A DNA stretch of 64,000 bases from Xylogone sp. PMI_703 (Eukaryota > Ascomycota > Leotiomycetes), in assembly GCA_021399445.1 (NCBI GenBank), contig JAJTUQ010000001.1, positions 4,960,001 through 5,024,000 of the forward strand. The letters are read 5' to 3'. Position numbers and translations under genes: made by a program. The notes under the pieces were generated by a model, which worked only from the letters and a program-made list of their open reading frames with translations, made no database searches and was not told the DNA's origin. Below, piece by piece: positions 46,873-58,510 of the stretch (its first letter is position 1; every line of letters begins with the position of its first letter).

Positions 46873-48655
46873 TCATATGATAGGCTTATGATTTAGGGAT
46901 GTCAATGAATATGCTTTACCGATCATTAGCGGTAGCATTGCACAGGTTCCAACTGGGTGATATTGCGTGGTAAGAGTTTCCTGGATAATCTTTTTCATTT
47001 GGTCCAGGGATGGAGAGCGTGAAAATTCTGCAGGTATTGTTCTGCCATCACGCAAAAGCTTCGATGCTAGAGGCTCAGTGCTAGCTAGGGTACAAATATT
47101 CCGAATTTGCCGGCAAAGTATTTCAATGTCCATCGGGTGAGACAGATATCGGGGGTTAATTTCTGGGGAACTAGAAGCTTCACTAGATTGGATATGAACA
47201 TAGCCACGAGAAAAAGGCCTGGCAGTTTGGGCAGCGAACGTCATATACGAGCCAGGAGAAGATGGCCGAAGAAACTCTTGTTGGCCATGCGCTGAAGCAC
47301 CGTGAAGCTGAAAGGGTGCAAGCATGACTTGCGATACAGCTAGGTTTCTGTCTAAGAGAGCTTTTCGCAACAAAGTATGCTGCGCGTATGTCCCAGTAGA
47401 GGGATCTTCCACGATGTGACTATTGTTCTCTTCCATTAAATTTATTTTGATTTCTTCTCCAGATAGTAGTGGTGTCCAGGGAACAAATGCACTGGCTTCA
47501 AGACCTGCAGCAAATGGTCCTACCTGACTTTTTGTATATGCATTGAGTGCTTCACTGACGAGTGCAGGGTCACGGAGTGCATCCAACGACATATTGCCAT
47601 CAGCAACTTCATAGCTAATACTAATAAGCGCATGATCCTGCAAATTTTCACCCACATTAGAATTCTCGATCAATATTTCAGTGTTATGTGACTCTAGGAC
47701 TGATCGAGATCCAATCCCAGAAAGCTCAAGTATTTGAGGCGACTGGATTGCTCCAGCAGAGAGGATAACCTCTCTCCGTACTTGAACCATATACTCTTTC
47801 CCATCTTGTTTGAAAGAGACTGCATTCGCCGTGAGTGTACCTGTTGAAGACAGAGTTGAACTTAGATAGATCTTCTGTACGTGGGCTCCGGTAAGTACAA
47901 AAAGATTTGATCGAGCAGAATTCGGAGAGAGGTAAGCATTAGCAGAGTAGCTCCTAGTCATTGAAGTTGGATCGACGCTAGCAGGGTTGGTAAATCCACC
48001 TATAGCGTCACCAGACAGCGGATCGGTATTCATTCGATGTCCTAGAGCCTCAAAAGACTCGATCCAGGCACGTTGCAATGGTGAGGCTGCTTTATAAAAG
48101 GATACTTTAATGGGCCCTTGTTCAGTATATTTAGAATGGTCGTAGTGAGATGTTCCTGAGTGGATTGACACCTCATCACTTGGTTTGATGAATGTCTCTG
48201 ATCGCCGATAATATGGCTCTAGGTCCTTCCACGACCATCCTTTATTACCAAGCGCTTCCCAGTCGTCAATTTCTCTGGCTGATGGATATGTTACCATCAT
48301 GAAATTGATTGCGCTTGTACCGCCAAGAACGCGGCCCCTTGGCCAGCTAATTTGGCGACCATTTAGGGACTCCTGCAAATAGTCATCATCATCCGGCTTA
48401 TAAGCTGAGAAGGAGCGCACAAACCTGTGGTGTTGTTACAAACTTCCAACCGTAATCTGGATCTCCGCAGAGAGTACCACAAAGGCCAGGAGTAAGAATT
48501 CGGGGGTCATTCGAGCGATCTTTCCCCGCTTCAAGAACACCAACAGTGATAGATTTATCCTCAGCCAGTCTTGTTGCTACCGCAAGACCTGCTGTGCCGC
48601 CACCAATAACGACAAAATCATACTCACGAGACGTGAACGAAGTTGCAGTCTCCAT
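46873..48655 (-). pseudogene. GMC oxidoreductase, C-terminal truncation
   Basis: A flavin-dependent alcohol/aryl-alcohol-type oxidoreductase. Exons are 48655-48425 and 48372-46873; the 52-base intron (gtttgt to tttgcag) restores TTPQ/ESLNGR, leading into RGRVLGGTSAINFM. DFVVIGGGTAGLAVATRLAE binds FAD, and GAIQSPQILELSGIG is the second GMC signature. The catalytic His lies in HPVGTCAM near residue 550. Family members continue with about 45-50 residues containing GGVVD, LRVVDAS and the second active-site residue; here the frame ends after an unrelated tail of about 20 residues, at 576 in all. It is therefore probably inactive, although it is otherwise intact. Confidence 0.8.
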
Positions 48656-49251
48656 TGTATTCTGAATTATTGGCCAATTCTATGCGCAATCAAGAAATCT
48701 TAAGTATTGGCTAGATGTTTCTGGCAATTCTCAGTCTACCTCCAAAGAGCAGAGTAAGAATTTCCTTCTTGGGTTTGATGAAAACTGTTACGGCGATACC
48801 ACAATGAGTACCCGCTCTTGCGAGGAAACCCCAAAACCATTGTAGGCCTGACGTAAACGAGTGCTAACTTGGAGCGGTGTTTATATTCGAGTTTTATTTA
48901 ACTAGTTTGGGTTAGCGAACCAAAATCTGCAACGAGGTAATTATTATCCAATAGAGCAGCTTACCATTACTGCAAAGGAGCGCCAAAATATCGCCTTAGA
49001 AGTGCAGGCAGATATTGACCTTACTCGCCTCCAGGGAGGATCAACGAAAGCTTTCCCAAGTTTGGCAAAAGTTTGTCAGAATTGAGAAGTTTAAGTGAGT
49101 AATTTCGCAATATTGCTTCTGATGGAGATCCCAGGCGCATTTTTACAGCATACTCGATGTGATCACCGTTATAATATCCTCAAAACCCGAAGATGTCAAG
49201 ATATATTTGCCACTACTCTATGATTCCCAAGATAATCACAATATTACGCTA
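48656..49251. other. Intergenic region
   Basis: About 600 bases between the GMC start and the end of the hemerythrin-like gene; no feature seen. Confidence 0.5.
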
Positions 49252-50245
49252 TCAATTTTGACTTTCAGCTACATGCAACTTCTTCATCTTCCCATCATAT
49301 CTACAACTCGCAAATCGCCACCAGCTTTTGTTTTGAAGTCCTAGGGCCCTAACCATAATTGCTCGTACGGGACGTGGAATAGGAGGCCAATTACTCCACA
49401 TCCCGTCCTCATATTCTACGTCAATGTTTAGAAAGAAGAACATCAAAGCGCCTGTTTTGGATAACCCGTCACCTGATCTTTTAGCAATAGGCTTCCAGAT
49501 GGAAGCTAGTGGAAGTCTTTCGAGACCAAATCGTGATAGCGACAAGAGGGAGGATATCTCGTCCGTTAAGTGAGCCATGAGTGCGGGGGCGAAAGCATCG
49601 ATAAGTGAGTTCAGGTGCGAACCCGAGAAGTCTTGTGGATTGTTTGTGACGGACTGAAGATAGGATTTGTAAGCCTCAAGTGGTGGAAGGAATGCATCTA
49701 GAATCGCGAATGAGTTAGAAGACTGATCTATGAAGAAATGACCTGTAAAAGAGTTTCTTGCTCCCAAGAACTAAGACTCCATACGATGTTGTTCTATGCT
49801 ACCATCCATGAGGCCCTGTTCGCCCGCATGAGATTCAACCAACGGGAAGAACTCCTGTTCCTCGCTTTTGTGATGTGCTGTGATAAAATCACTCTTAGCT
49901 CTTCGAATACGGATAACTGTGTGGACAAGTCATATCATACCTTCTAAGACCTCATACCAGCATGAAGCATAGTTAATAAAGCTCTTGTAGTCTTTTGGCT
50001 CTACATATAACGATTGTCGGTAAATACTGTTTAACCCTCGTATGATCATATTATGCGCTAATGCCATTAAGCTCGCTGCCTCTACAAACTGGTCCATTGG
50101 TTCGATCTATAGGATTTTGTTAGCTACTTTCGTGTATAATTTTTGCTGGAGACGATGTTACCTTCATATTTTGAGCGTGAGCGGGTGTCTCGATCAAGTT
50201 GAAAGGACTATCAGCGTATTCTTTCTCTGCAGATACTAAAGTCAT
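49252..50245 (-). CDS. Hemerythrin-like (HHE) protein
   Basis: A 262-residue protein rebuilt from four exons: 50245-50162, 50106-49941, 49877-49785 and 49697-49252, all with GT-AG introns in phase. Iron-binding candidates appear in the hemerythrin order: His46 (LMALAHN), HHKSEEQEFFP at 85-95, EQHHAF at 112-117 and MAHLTDEI at 155-162. The C-terminal part, NWPPIPRPVRAIM and WWRFASC, is shared by a fungal family of HHE-domain proteins of unknown function. Carboxylate-bridged di-iron chemistry or oxygen or iron sensing is inferred from the fold. The gene has no long single frame, so simple frame scans see only the last exon. Confidence 0.85.
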
Positions 50246-53200
50246 TTTGAGCTGTGGAAATATGATTGTCCTTCAAAAGCGGAATTGCTAGGTTTAGAAG
50301 TTCTAATTGATGGTAGCGGAGTGCGACGCAGGAGAGAATTTTTATATAGATAAAGAAGTTAGGTATAAATGTTAAGTCAAGGAAAGGAATCTATTTGTAT
50401 TCGTAAACCAATCTTATATCATGTTTAATGATATCTTCCATATGTGACTGCTACACGCCTGATATGGCCCGTCGAGACCTTCGAAATACATAGGAGCCGA
50501 GCTTCAGGGGCTCTCTATGAAGAAATGCCGGGGAAAAGGGAAGAAATTACAACCATGTGGGTATTAGAAAATTGTACCCGGACCTGTAACCCCCTTGAAT
50601 ACATACTACAAAGCATGCTCTTCACAGTGAAATATTGACATTTGGATCACGTGCTCGGAATTTACTCTTTGTCATTTGCCCGAATAGGGGGGGGGGACAG
50701 AGCTAATATCACCAGTAAGCCGAAGGCAATTCGTAAATGCACCGAGTAATCGCTGATTAAGCGATAGTATATATGGATGGTTCGTTCCCATGCTTGATCC
50801 TGAACAATACAGTCTCCTCGGATTTTACACTACGTGTTTGACTTCTGGACAGAGCCGAGCTTTGTAGCTCAACAATCCCCACCAAGGCCCAGAGCCAGGC
50901 TCAGCCCGACAACAGTAACAAGGAGAAATAATAAAAATCTGAACGCGACAAAGGATACCGTTTTAAACAATTGTTTAAAACACTCTTTTATCCATCGCGA
51001 TTTCTCTGGGGAGATTTTAACTCTAGCTTGATGCAATGGCAACTTATAGATTCTGCGCTGTGTATTGTTCCAAAGAACCTCTTAGGTTGCCGTTCTAATC
51101 AACACTGATAAGAGACTATCGAAGAGAAACCTACCGTACCAATCATTCTGGGACGGGAGTCACTCGTACTTTCCTCGACCAGTCGCGAAACTCAGGTTCA
51201 TTTCATCCTTCTGAGTGGTCCGTCAGCCGGACATTCAATCTACTACTGTTGAGAGGGCCTCGGCTAGATCATGTGACAGGCCGCCACCTCCACCACCTCC
51301 CTGTAAAATAGCTTTGCTGTAGCAAAATACATCTCCATGCGTTGCGTTCCCTACAACTACCGTCAAATGTATGTAATGGCTGCCTTATGCTTTCACGCAG
51401 ATACATTTCCACCCCATACAAGTCTCACTGCCCGCCTTGTCGTGTCGTAAAAGGGGGCCTTTCGGTAACTATACGGCCAGTCAAACCTCTATACACGTAG
51501 GTCTATAAGCCTGTGCATGTGCTTCTAAAATTGAGATTCAATATCCTATATCTTCGCCATCATGCAGTCATGAGGGTCCCATAAACCAAACCCCTCTGCC
51601 CAGTAATTGTTGCCTTATCCCCTTGCTGCAGAAGTTGGTAAGCCGTGGGCCGTTGGGCCTGAGCCTAGAAGCCGACTGTCCCTCGCCCATGTTGTATACC
51701 TTTTCCTGTGGTGGTTGTATCTAGCCCGAAGCTCCAGCTAGCTCTCGTTGGCGAGGCCCAGTATCTCCTCTTTGAAAGTCTAGCCGAGGCCCCCTGGATT
51801 TCATGAGTTGCACAGTGGATTAGGACTTCTCAACGGCTCCTGTGTGTGGTCCTGGAACAGAGCTGTATTCATAAATAAACATACTTCAGCGTCCTAGATC
51901 AGCAAATCGGCACATAGACGCCGGACCCAAAATAGCGGAGCACTGGAGTCTACCAACCCTCTCCTGTGGTTTTGCCCAATACCCGGCTCTTGGCCCCTGC
52001 TGAAGGATGTCCTTGACCGATATTAGTGTATTGGCGGCTACCCTACTAAAGTTCCAGATCCCTGGCGCCGCCGCGAGGCGAGGTCCCCTTTCCTTTTTTG
52101 GTTCCTTGAAATGGCCGGGTGTGAACGAATGATCGGATAAGGCTGACAATTTTGCAGCAGTCGCATTGTATACTCCGACGCCCAAAAAGCGGGCAGTGGC
52201 GTCTGTGGACATGACATCGGATGAGGCCGAAATAGGGACCCTGCCACGGGACCTACATACACACCCCTGGCCCTCACTTTTCATACCCATACACCAGCTT
52301 TTTGATATAAACAAGAGCATAGGTTACTGCGGGGAGTAAATGCTTCCGTAGATTTGATTTTCTATTTCGACAACTTTAATCCGAAGGAGGAGCTCAATAG
52401 CTAAACCGCAGTGGTGCAGCTGGACTGTGTTGTGTATCAGTTTGCACATTCGGTTTTTAACCCTCCCATTTTCTCGAATGAGCCAAAGTGGCGAGAGAGG
52501 TGCGGATGGAGAATCCGAGGGGCTGTACAATTATTTTTCGCTTAGGCAAGCAATGCAACCAGACGGTCAACCAGACTGCCGGTTGGTTGCTTGGCTGGTT
52601 GCTTGGCTGGGCGACACCAGGGGGTAGGGTAATCCCAGATCCTCCCCCTGATCTACCCTTTGTACCACCATGCATTATCGCCCGGGCCATATTGGGCGCT
52701 GGGTACCATGGTGTTCAGCCAATACCCACGATGACATTACGCCTACTACCTTGCTGCGTGTCCGTGGCTGCTGCTTTATGTTTTGCGGTTACAGTTGAGC
52801 TTCGTTGTCTTGCACCCTACCCACATTGCCCTTTCGAGAGATTTCTCAGCAACACTCGCACTAATATCTATATGTCCCCAACTGGTGACCGAGCTTTAGC
52901 TCAGTGGGTGTTGGATACCCATGCTCTCAGCTTCCTGGTGCCATGATAAATATCACGGATCTTGTCCCTTTGGAAAACAATGGGTGCTCGTCAGCAAAGG
53001 ACTGCCTATTCCTCTTATCGGATACTTTTTGGATTTTGGTACTTACTAGTACCGCCTATACTTTCTGGGATTTCTCTGGGTATATGTTAAGAGATTTTAT
53101 TACAACATGGCACAACGCTCATTGCAAGACACCTCTAACAATAGCCAAGCGCCGCGAATGTATGTTTATACTATGCTACCCTCTATAGTGCCTTCCATTA

Positions 53201-53992
53201 TACGCATTACTGACTCTTATGCTTGCTTTGTTACCATAGCTGCTCTAGCTCTTATGAAAAGGATTTGCATGACGATAATTCACTCACATACGCAAATACA
53301 CCTGCTACCAACAGTCATGTTACTTTGTACAGCCAACTTCAGCATAGCCCTCCCTCTACGGATATAGAAATCTGTGGTAGGCCTAGGCACGGCAGCACCC
53401 AATTCACGGGATACCGCAACAGTGAGCGGACGATGGATGACATGACTACACATGCTTGTACCAACCATCACTCCACCCAACACTCTGAACCTCCCACCCA
53501 GTATGCACGCACACAGAAGCAGTACTTCGAGTCACATCCTACGAACGTTGCTCTATGCAGTGCTTTGATAGGACCTCAGAGGGACGAGCTTCTTCATAAA
53601 GAAGATGAATATGGTTTAAATTATAGTGACGCTGGCGCTGAATATCCCTTCTATCCGCAAGAGCTCCATCTACAGACATCTAGCATAGACGATCCAACCA
53701 CACGAGACTCCAGTTTCAAAGTTCAAAACCATGTGTGCATAGACAATCCAGCCAACGAATATCTCATTCAGATAGGTGCCCAGTTCAGTTCCAGCTGATG
53801 TATTATTATGCAAAGCTTTTACGTCTGAGGACCAAAGGACTAAGAGACATGGCCGAGCGATGGCGTAAAGAGTTAGGCTTTTTGGAGATCAATATGAATG
53901 AAGTGAGGTAGTGGGAGAAACATTCAAGATATCGAAAATACCACGATTGAAATTTTGTTACGAAACTGTGATTTTCACATCACTAGTGATCG
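50246..53992. other. Gene-poor 3.7-kb region
   Basis: No recognisable gene. Composition shifts to higher GC around 51.1-52.9 kb. The minus-strand frame 51886-52320 and the plus-strand frames 52488-52946 and 53223-53798 have no family features; the last is rich in Ser, Thr, His and Gln and might be part of an orphan gene. A run of ten G occurs near 50688. A tandem ggttgcttggct duplication lies near 52590. Confidence 0.45.
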
Positions 53993-54000
53993 TATATTTG

Positions 54001-54718
54001 GGGAATACTTAAATACACCCAGCGTTTACCTATTTGCACCCAAAATCGCCGACATCGGCTATTGCGCAGCCTATTTACCAACGAAATGCGCTAAACATTC
54101 TATGATTATGGCGACCTACAGGCTCTAATAACCTGTACCGTACAGTATGGGCTGTACCGTATCGCCAACGCCCTCCGGCCGTTGGCTCCTTTTAGCATGC
54201 TTACAGGCCCAAGGCCCTGTAAGCGAAGCCTTGTAGGGCCTGAGCCTGTAGGGCCTGAGCCTGTAGGGCCTGAGCCTGTAGGGCCTGAGCCTGTAGGGCC
54301 TGAGCCTGTAGGGCCTGAGCCTGTAGGGCCTGAGCCTGTAGGGCCTGAGCCTGTAGGGCCTGAGCCTGTAGGGCCTGAGCCTGTAGGGCCTGAGCCTGTA
54401 GGGCCTGAGCCTGTAGGGCCTGAGCCTGTAGGGCCTGAGCCTGTAGGGCCTGAGCCTGTAGGGCCTGAGCCTGTAGGGCCTGAGCCTGTAGGCCTGAGCC
54501 TGTAGGGCCTGTATAAGACTTGACGTGCAATTCACAACTTTGGATAGCTACTAGACTAATACTATCTTAAATCAATTTAATTGTATTGTATAATTAAATA
54601 TCCGTAATATTTGAAGTTTTGATTCAAAGTTTTGATGAGGGAAAGTGGTCTGTGCAACAACCGATGTCGGCGATTTTGGGTGCAAATAGGTAAACGCTGG
54701 GTGTATTTAAGTATTCCC
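54001..54718. mobile_element. hAT-like non-autonomous DNA transposon with 8-bp target duplication
   Basis: The ends are exact inverted repeats of 58 bases, starting gggaatacttaaatacaccc at the left and continuing to catcgg before the arms diverge. tatatttg flanks both sides (53993-54000 and 54719-54726), a perfect 8-bp target-site duplication, as hAT elements make. The 718-bp body has no transposase; its core is a 15-bp minisatellite. Exact ends and duplication indicate a fairly recent insertion. Superfamily assignment rests on the duplication length. Confidence 0.88.
54227..54511. repeat. 15-bp minisatellite, about 19 units, inside the transposon
   Basis: The unit agcctgtagggcctg repeats about 19 times with almost no variation; the first unit has an extra t and one late unit lacks a g. 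Because 15 is divisible by three, several frames stay open and give artificial pentapeptide proteins (VGPEP on plus; YRLRP or LQAQA on minus). These are not genes. Confidence 0.95.
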
Positions 54719-54726
54719 TATATTTG

Positions 54727-55051
54727 TATTGAACGTGTGCGAGGGTACATGTGAAGACCCTCTTGTAACTCATTTTTTATATGCATAGACATCATTAAAA
54801 AGTATCAGTTATTTCTATTGTAACCATATTTCGGATCAGCATAAGAGCCTTGAGGAGTGGAATGGCTACCCCACAACAGCAACCCCAATCACATTGCCTT
54901 ATTGGATTCTTGCAAATTGCCCAATCCCGGCTCGGGACGTCCCATCAGCACTTCCCCCGCCAAGCTCCAACCGTCAAATAGAGCCCACGGATTTACTCAT
55001 AAATATCAAATTCAGAGATTGCTGATTTAGGCGCAACTGAATCATTTCACC
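54727..55051. other. Promoter region of O-methyltransferase gene
   Basis: A 325-base spacer between the transposon and the methyltransferase start. It has ccaat near 54889 and otherwise nothing notable. Confidence 0.4.
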
Positions 55052-56488
55052 ATGATGACACAGGCACAGAATGCCGAGCTGATCCAAGCGGCAGAAGCCT
55101 TTGCTCTAGCTGCAAAGAACTTCAATGGTGACGCCTCCGAGCAGATGAAGCTCCTGAAGCAGGTAGATAAGCTCCGCTCCTTGGTCGAAACACCCTTGGA
55201 TACCATTATGAGGCAGTGGGAAATGGTTAGTGGCTCCTCCTCCCCTATCAAGCGCAAGTCAAATCAATCGCCACTTATGACATATTCTCATTGTCAAGTA
55301 CAGAGCAATCTCTTGGCTGCGCTACATTTGCTCGTAGAGATGGGAGCGTTTGAGAAGATGCCAAAGGAAGGGTCTATTACAGCCAAGGATCTGGCTGGTC
55401 TTGTGGGCATTGATGAGTCAGCCATAGGTTGGACCACTCTATGCTTTTACCCAGGATTCGGACATTAACTATTTCAAGCTCGGGCTCTTAGACTCGCCGT
55501 GATATTTGGAGTTGGCGAAGAAACTGCACCCAGCACATTTGCTCATAATGATAAATCTCGCGCCTACTTGAAAGGAGGTGCCGTTGAATTTTTCCGAATA
55601 TGGTATGCGAGTCATAACCCGTCAACGAACTTTCTTTATATTATGCTAATAATTTCAACGGCATCGAGCACATTCGTGCATATGTGAAGCTTCCGGAGTA
55701 CTTCCGAACTCACACTCACAATGATCTTTTTGACCTTAAGAAATCACCCTTTGCGTATGCCCTTGGCCTTGAGGGAATGACCTACTACGAAGCGATTTCC
55801 CACGACCCAGATCGCTTTAACATGTTTAACATGACCATGACGCAAATGGAAAGCCAGGTTCCAGTACTAGGGATGTATCAATTTGGATCACTTAAGAATG
55901 CAGTTGAGGCAGAACCAGAGCGACCGTTTATTGTTGATATTGGAGGCGGAAGAGGTCAGGCACTCGTCGCTATCCAGAAGGAGGCGCCAGCGGGATTTGG
56001 TGCAAAGATGATTCTTCAAGATCGACCCGATGTCATCAGCAGTTTGGCTCCAGGAGATATTCCAAACATAGAGGCATTGCCATACGATTTTTTCACTCCG
56101 CAGCCAGTCAAAAGTATTTCCTTCTCTTACAGCACTAGCAGTAGTCATGCTAACTTCAACTCCAGATGCTCACGTCTATCTCCTTCGCCGTATCCTTCAT
56201 GACTTTTATGAGCCAGTGTGTATCCAAATCCTGAAAAATGTGGCATCAGCCATGGGACCCACCTCCCGGTTGATTATTGCAGATATGATCTTACCCGATA
56301 AGACGGAAATAGGAGGGGATATGACTATTTACTGGATGGATTTCTCAATGATGATGCTGAACGGCAAGGAGAAGACGGAAGGTGAGTTCCGTGAGATTCT
56401 AGGTGCGGCTGGGCTGGAGATTGTGAAGATATGGAGGTATAGTTTTGGTACGCAGGCCCAGATTGAGTGTCGTTTAAAGAAACCTTAG
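55052..56488 (+). CDS. O-methyltransferase (SAM-dependent, fungal class II type), defective splice acceptor
   Basis: A plant-type caffeate/sterigmatocystin-like O-methyltransferase of about 398 residues. Exons are 55052-55225, 55304-55427, 55479-55602, 55662-56113 and 56166-56488; phases agree at all joins. An N-terminal dimerisation/winged-helix domain (NLLAALHLLVEMGAFEKMP, ITAKDLAGL) is followed by FNMFNMTM, the SAM site VDIGGGRGQAL, FGAKMILQDRPDVI and RRILHDFY, whose His is the catalytic base. Intron 3 (55603-55661) has a good donor gtatgc and branch site gctaat but ends in gg instead of ag. No other AG gives an open frame. The gene is therefore probably mis-spliced and may be newly inactivated. 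Such enzymes methylate hydroxyl groups of aromatic metabolites. Confidence 0.8.
55660..55661 (+). other. Mutated 3' splice site (GG for AG) in intron 3
   Basis: The intron from 55603 ends aatttcaacgg where aatttcaacag is expected. Joining after 55661 is the only choice that keeps FFRI in frame with the downstream KLPEYFRTHTHND segment. An A-to-G change at 55660 would explain it. Confidence 0.6.
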
Positions 56489-56649
56489 AGTTAGTGTAAT
56501 ACATTGCTGCACAGTTGTGGAAAAGGTAGCTAAACGATCAATATATTTTGATTTCATGTAAACTATAAAGCTGGCAGCTAATAATTTACACGTACAATCT
56601 CAGTCTTCCATTCTTCATGTACATACTCAATGTCTTAGGTATCCTCTGT

Positions 56650-58510
56650 CTAGAACCTATTCTCGTTGACAAAACGATAATACTTCGAAGCACATCTAAT
56701 CCTCCATCTCTTCCCATATATAATCATGGGGATCGCTGCAACCATTGAAGCGAAGACCATGAAACCAAAGAAAGTGAATGTCCAGCCATAGCCAGCAGTA
56801 TTAATAAATGGCTGTACTGAGTATGAGAAGGCAAAATTTATCAAGGAACTACACATCGCAAGGATTACGACCATCTCTCCTGAGACACCAGGGAAAGACT
56901 CCATAGCATATGCGGTGGCGATTGAGCAGGCACTAACCTGATGTGCGATCATCGAGCCAACTCCGAAGGCAATGGTCATCCAGTGAGCACCAGCTTGGGC
57001 TCCCCATCCGTACAGGAAGTACCCAAGAAGAGCATATATCATGGAGAAGCCCAACGTCCAGAGACGCATCTCAGGTTCTTTAATACCACCGTTACGACGC
57101 GCAAGGTAAATCACAATCTGGTCAGATAGAGTTCCAGTCGCCCATCCAACAATGTTTCCGATGAGAGCGGCTAGGAAAACAAGGCCCGTTGATGTAGTGG
57201 ACCAGTTATATGGAGGTGAGGTAAGGATTTCGGAGATTGTGTTGAATGATACGATGCCCGCAGTGCAGCCAAAGGCAAAGATGAACCCGGCCTACAGTCA
57301 ATTAGTTAAGATGAGGCATCAATGTCCCGTGTCATTACTTACGATAATCACATTTGGGAACGATAGCAGGAAGAATGGTCGACGGAAATACTGCCAGTAC
57401 GTTGTGCGATCTTCATGATAGAACGTCCATGGTCTAAGCCGTTGCATAGCCGTTCTCTTCGGGAAGTCATAGGTAATAACACCATTAGAAACACTCGCTG
57501 ACGTCAATTCATTTCTTTTTTCAACGTCTGATACCGATGTATTCTGTGGTAACTGAAGAGATCCTGAGAATAGGAATCGTGGAAAAAGTGTTTCTTCAAA
57601 GGTAAGCAGCAGGAGAATAAGGACTACCCCATCAATAATAGCCACGATGTATTGACTCCAGCGCCAGCTCAAATTGTCAGCAATTGAACCGCCTGTGATA
57701 AGTCCAAGTCTATTGGTTGTTAGAGCCCGATTACGTCCATATAGGACCGCGATGGAGACTTACATTGAACCGAGTTGCTGCCCAAATAGATATACACTCA
57801 ACATCCGCCCTCTTTCGTGGGTGAAGAACATGTCGAAGACACTTAACTGTATCACCGCTTGGTACGCGCTGGTCCCCAGACCATTTAGAATCATTGCAGC
57901 AAACCATTGTCCGGTCCCCTGAAACTTTCCTAGCCAAACGCCAGCGCACAAACATAAGATCGTAGTGATAATAAAAACTGGTCTTCTCCCGATTTTCATA
58001 GCCGTCGGGATCCAGAAGATATTGACAAAACCCTGGATTATTTAGAAAATGACCATTTGTCCGGGACACAACTTACAAGGAGAAGATAATTTAGAGCACT
58101 TCCACCATTCATGTTGGTTAGGCTAACACCGGTATCGTCGCTCACGGTTGTCCAAGCCGCACCGAGGGTGTTCTCTCCATACGAGAAGGCGCACGCATAC
58201 AGCGCAACTAGGAAGAGTTGATAGTACTTTTTCCACGGTGGCCATTTCTATTGTTTTGTTAACATAACGAATTGTATGACCTTTTCAATGCAAAATGGTG
58301 GACATACCAGTGGATCTCCAGCACACTCCGTTGGCTGTGGAATGAGAACAATATCTGACGAGCCAGCATTACCAGCGTGCTGGACTTCCGCCTTATGTGC
58401 GACTGTAAATTCAAACAGTTAAGATTTGCAATAGCATAGCTCTAGGATCTGGAGTACCGACCATCAACAAGATATTCTGTACCAGGTACGCTTTCAATGA
58501 AATCTGCCAT
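56650..58510 (-). CDS. MFS transporter, DHA1 HOL1-like
   Basis: A 530-residue twelve-helix transporter. Exons are 58510-58462, 58402-58308, 58247-58077, 58032-57764, 57709-57343 and 57291-56650, all GT-AG in phase. The first two exons encode the cytosolic N-terminus; KWPPWKKYYQLFLVALYA enters helix 1. FVNIFWIPTAMKIGRRP carries the motif-A pattern and HERGRMLSVYLFGQQLGSI plus FEETLFPRF are typical of the HOL1-like group of fungal DHA1 proteins. It shares a 638-base bidirectional promoter with the amadoriase-like gene and lies tail to tail with the methyltransferase, only 161 bases apart. Cargo unknown; polyamines and cations are carried by some relatives. Confidence 0.9.

Noticed and set aside
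48373..48400. A 28-base intron or frameshift in the GMC gene
   Set aside because: At first the two frames seemed to need a 28-base intron. An intron from 48424 to 48373 (52 bases, ending tttgcag) joins TTPQ to ESLNGR in frame and fits the family better.
51886..52320. 144-residue minus-strand frame
   Set aside because: No family features and overlapping frames on both strands in a GC-rich stretch; a chance open frame is the simpler explanation.
52860..52925. tRNA-like sequence with ttagctcagtggg
   Set aside because: It resembles a D-arm, but there is no T-loop motif or acceptor stem in the next 80 bases.
53223..53798. 191-residue plus-strand frame rich in Ser, Thr, His and Gln
   Set aside because: No domain, signal peptide or splice-joined neighbour was found; low-complexity composition makes a chance frame likely. 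It is mentioned in the region note only.
54125..54535. Open frames on both strands made of VGPEP, YRLRP or LQAQA repeats
   Set aside because: They are translations of the 15-bp minisatellite, which stays open in several frames because the unit is a multiple of three. No start context, domain or flanking coding sequence supports a protein.
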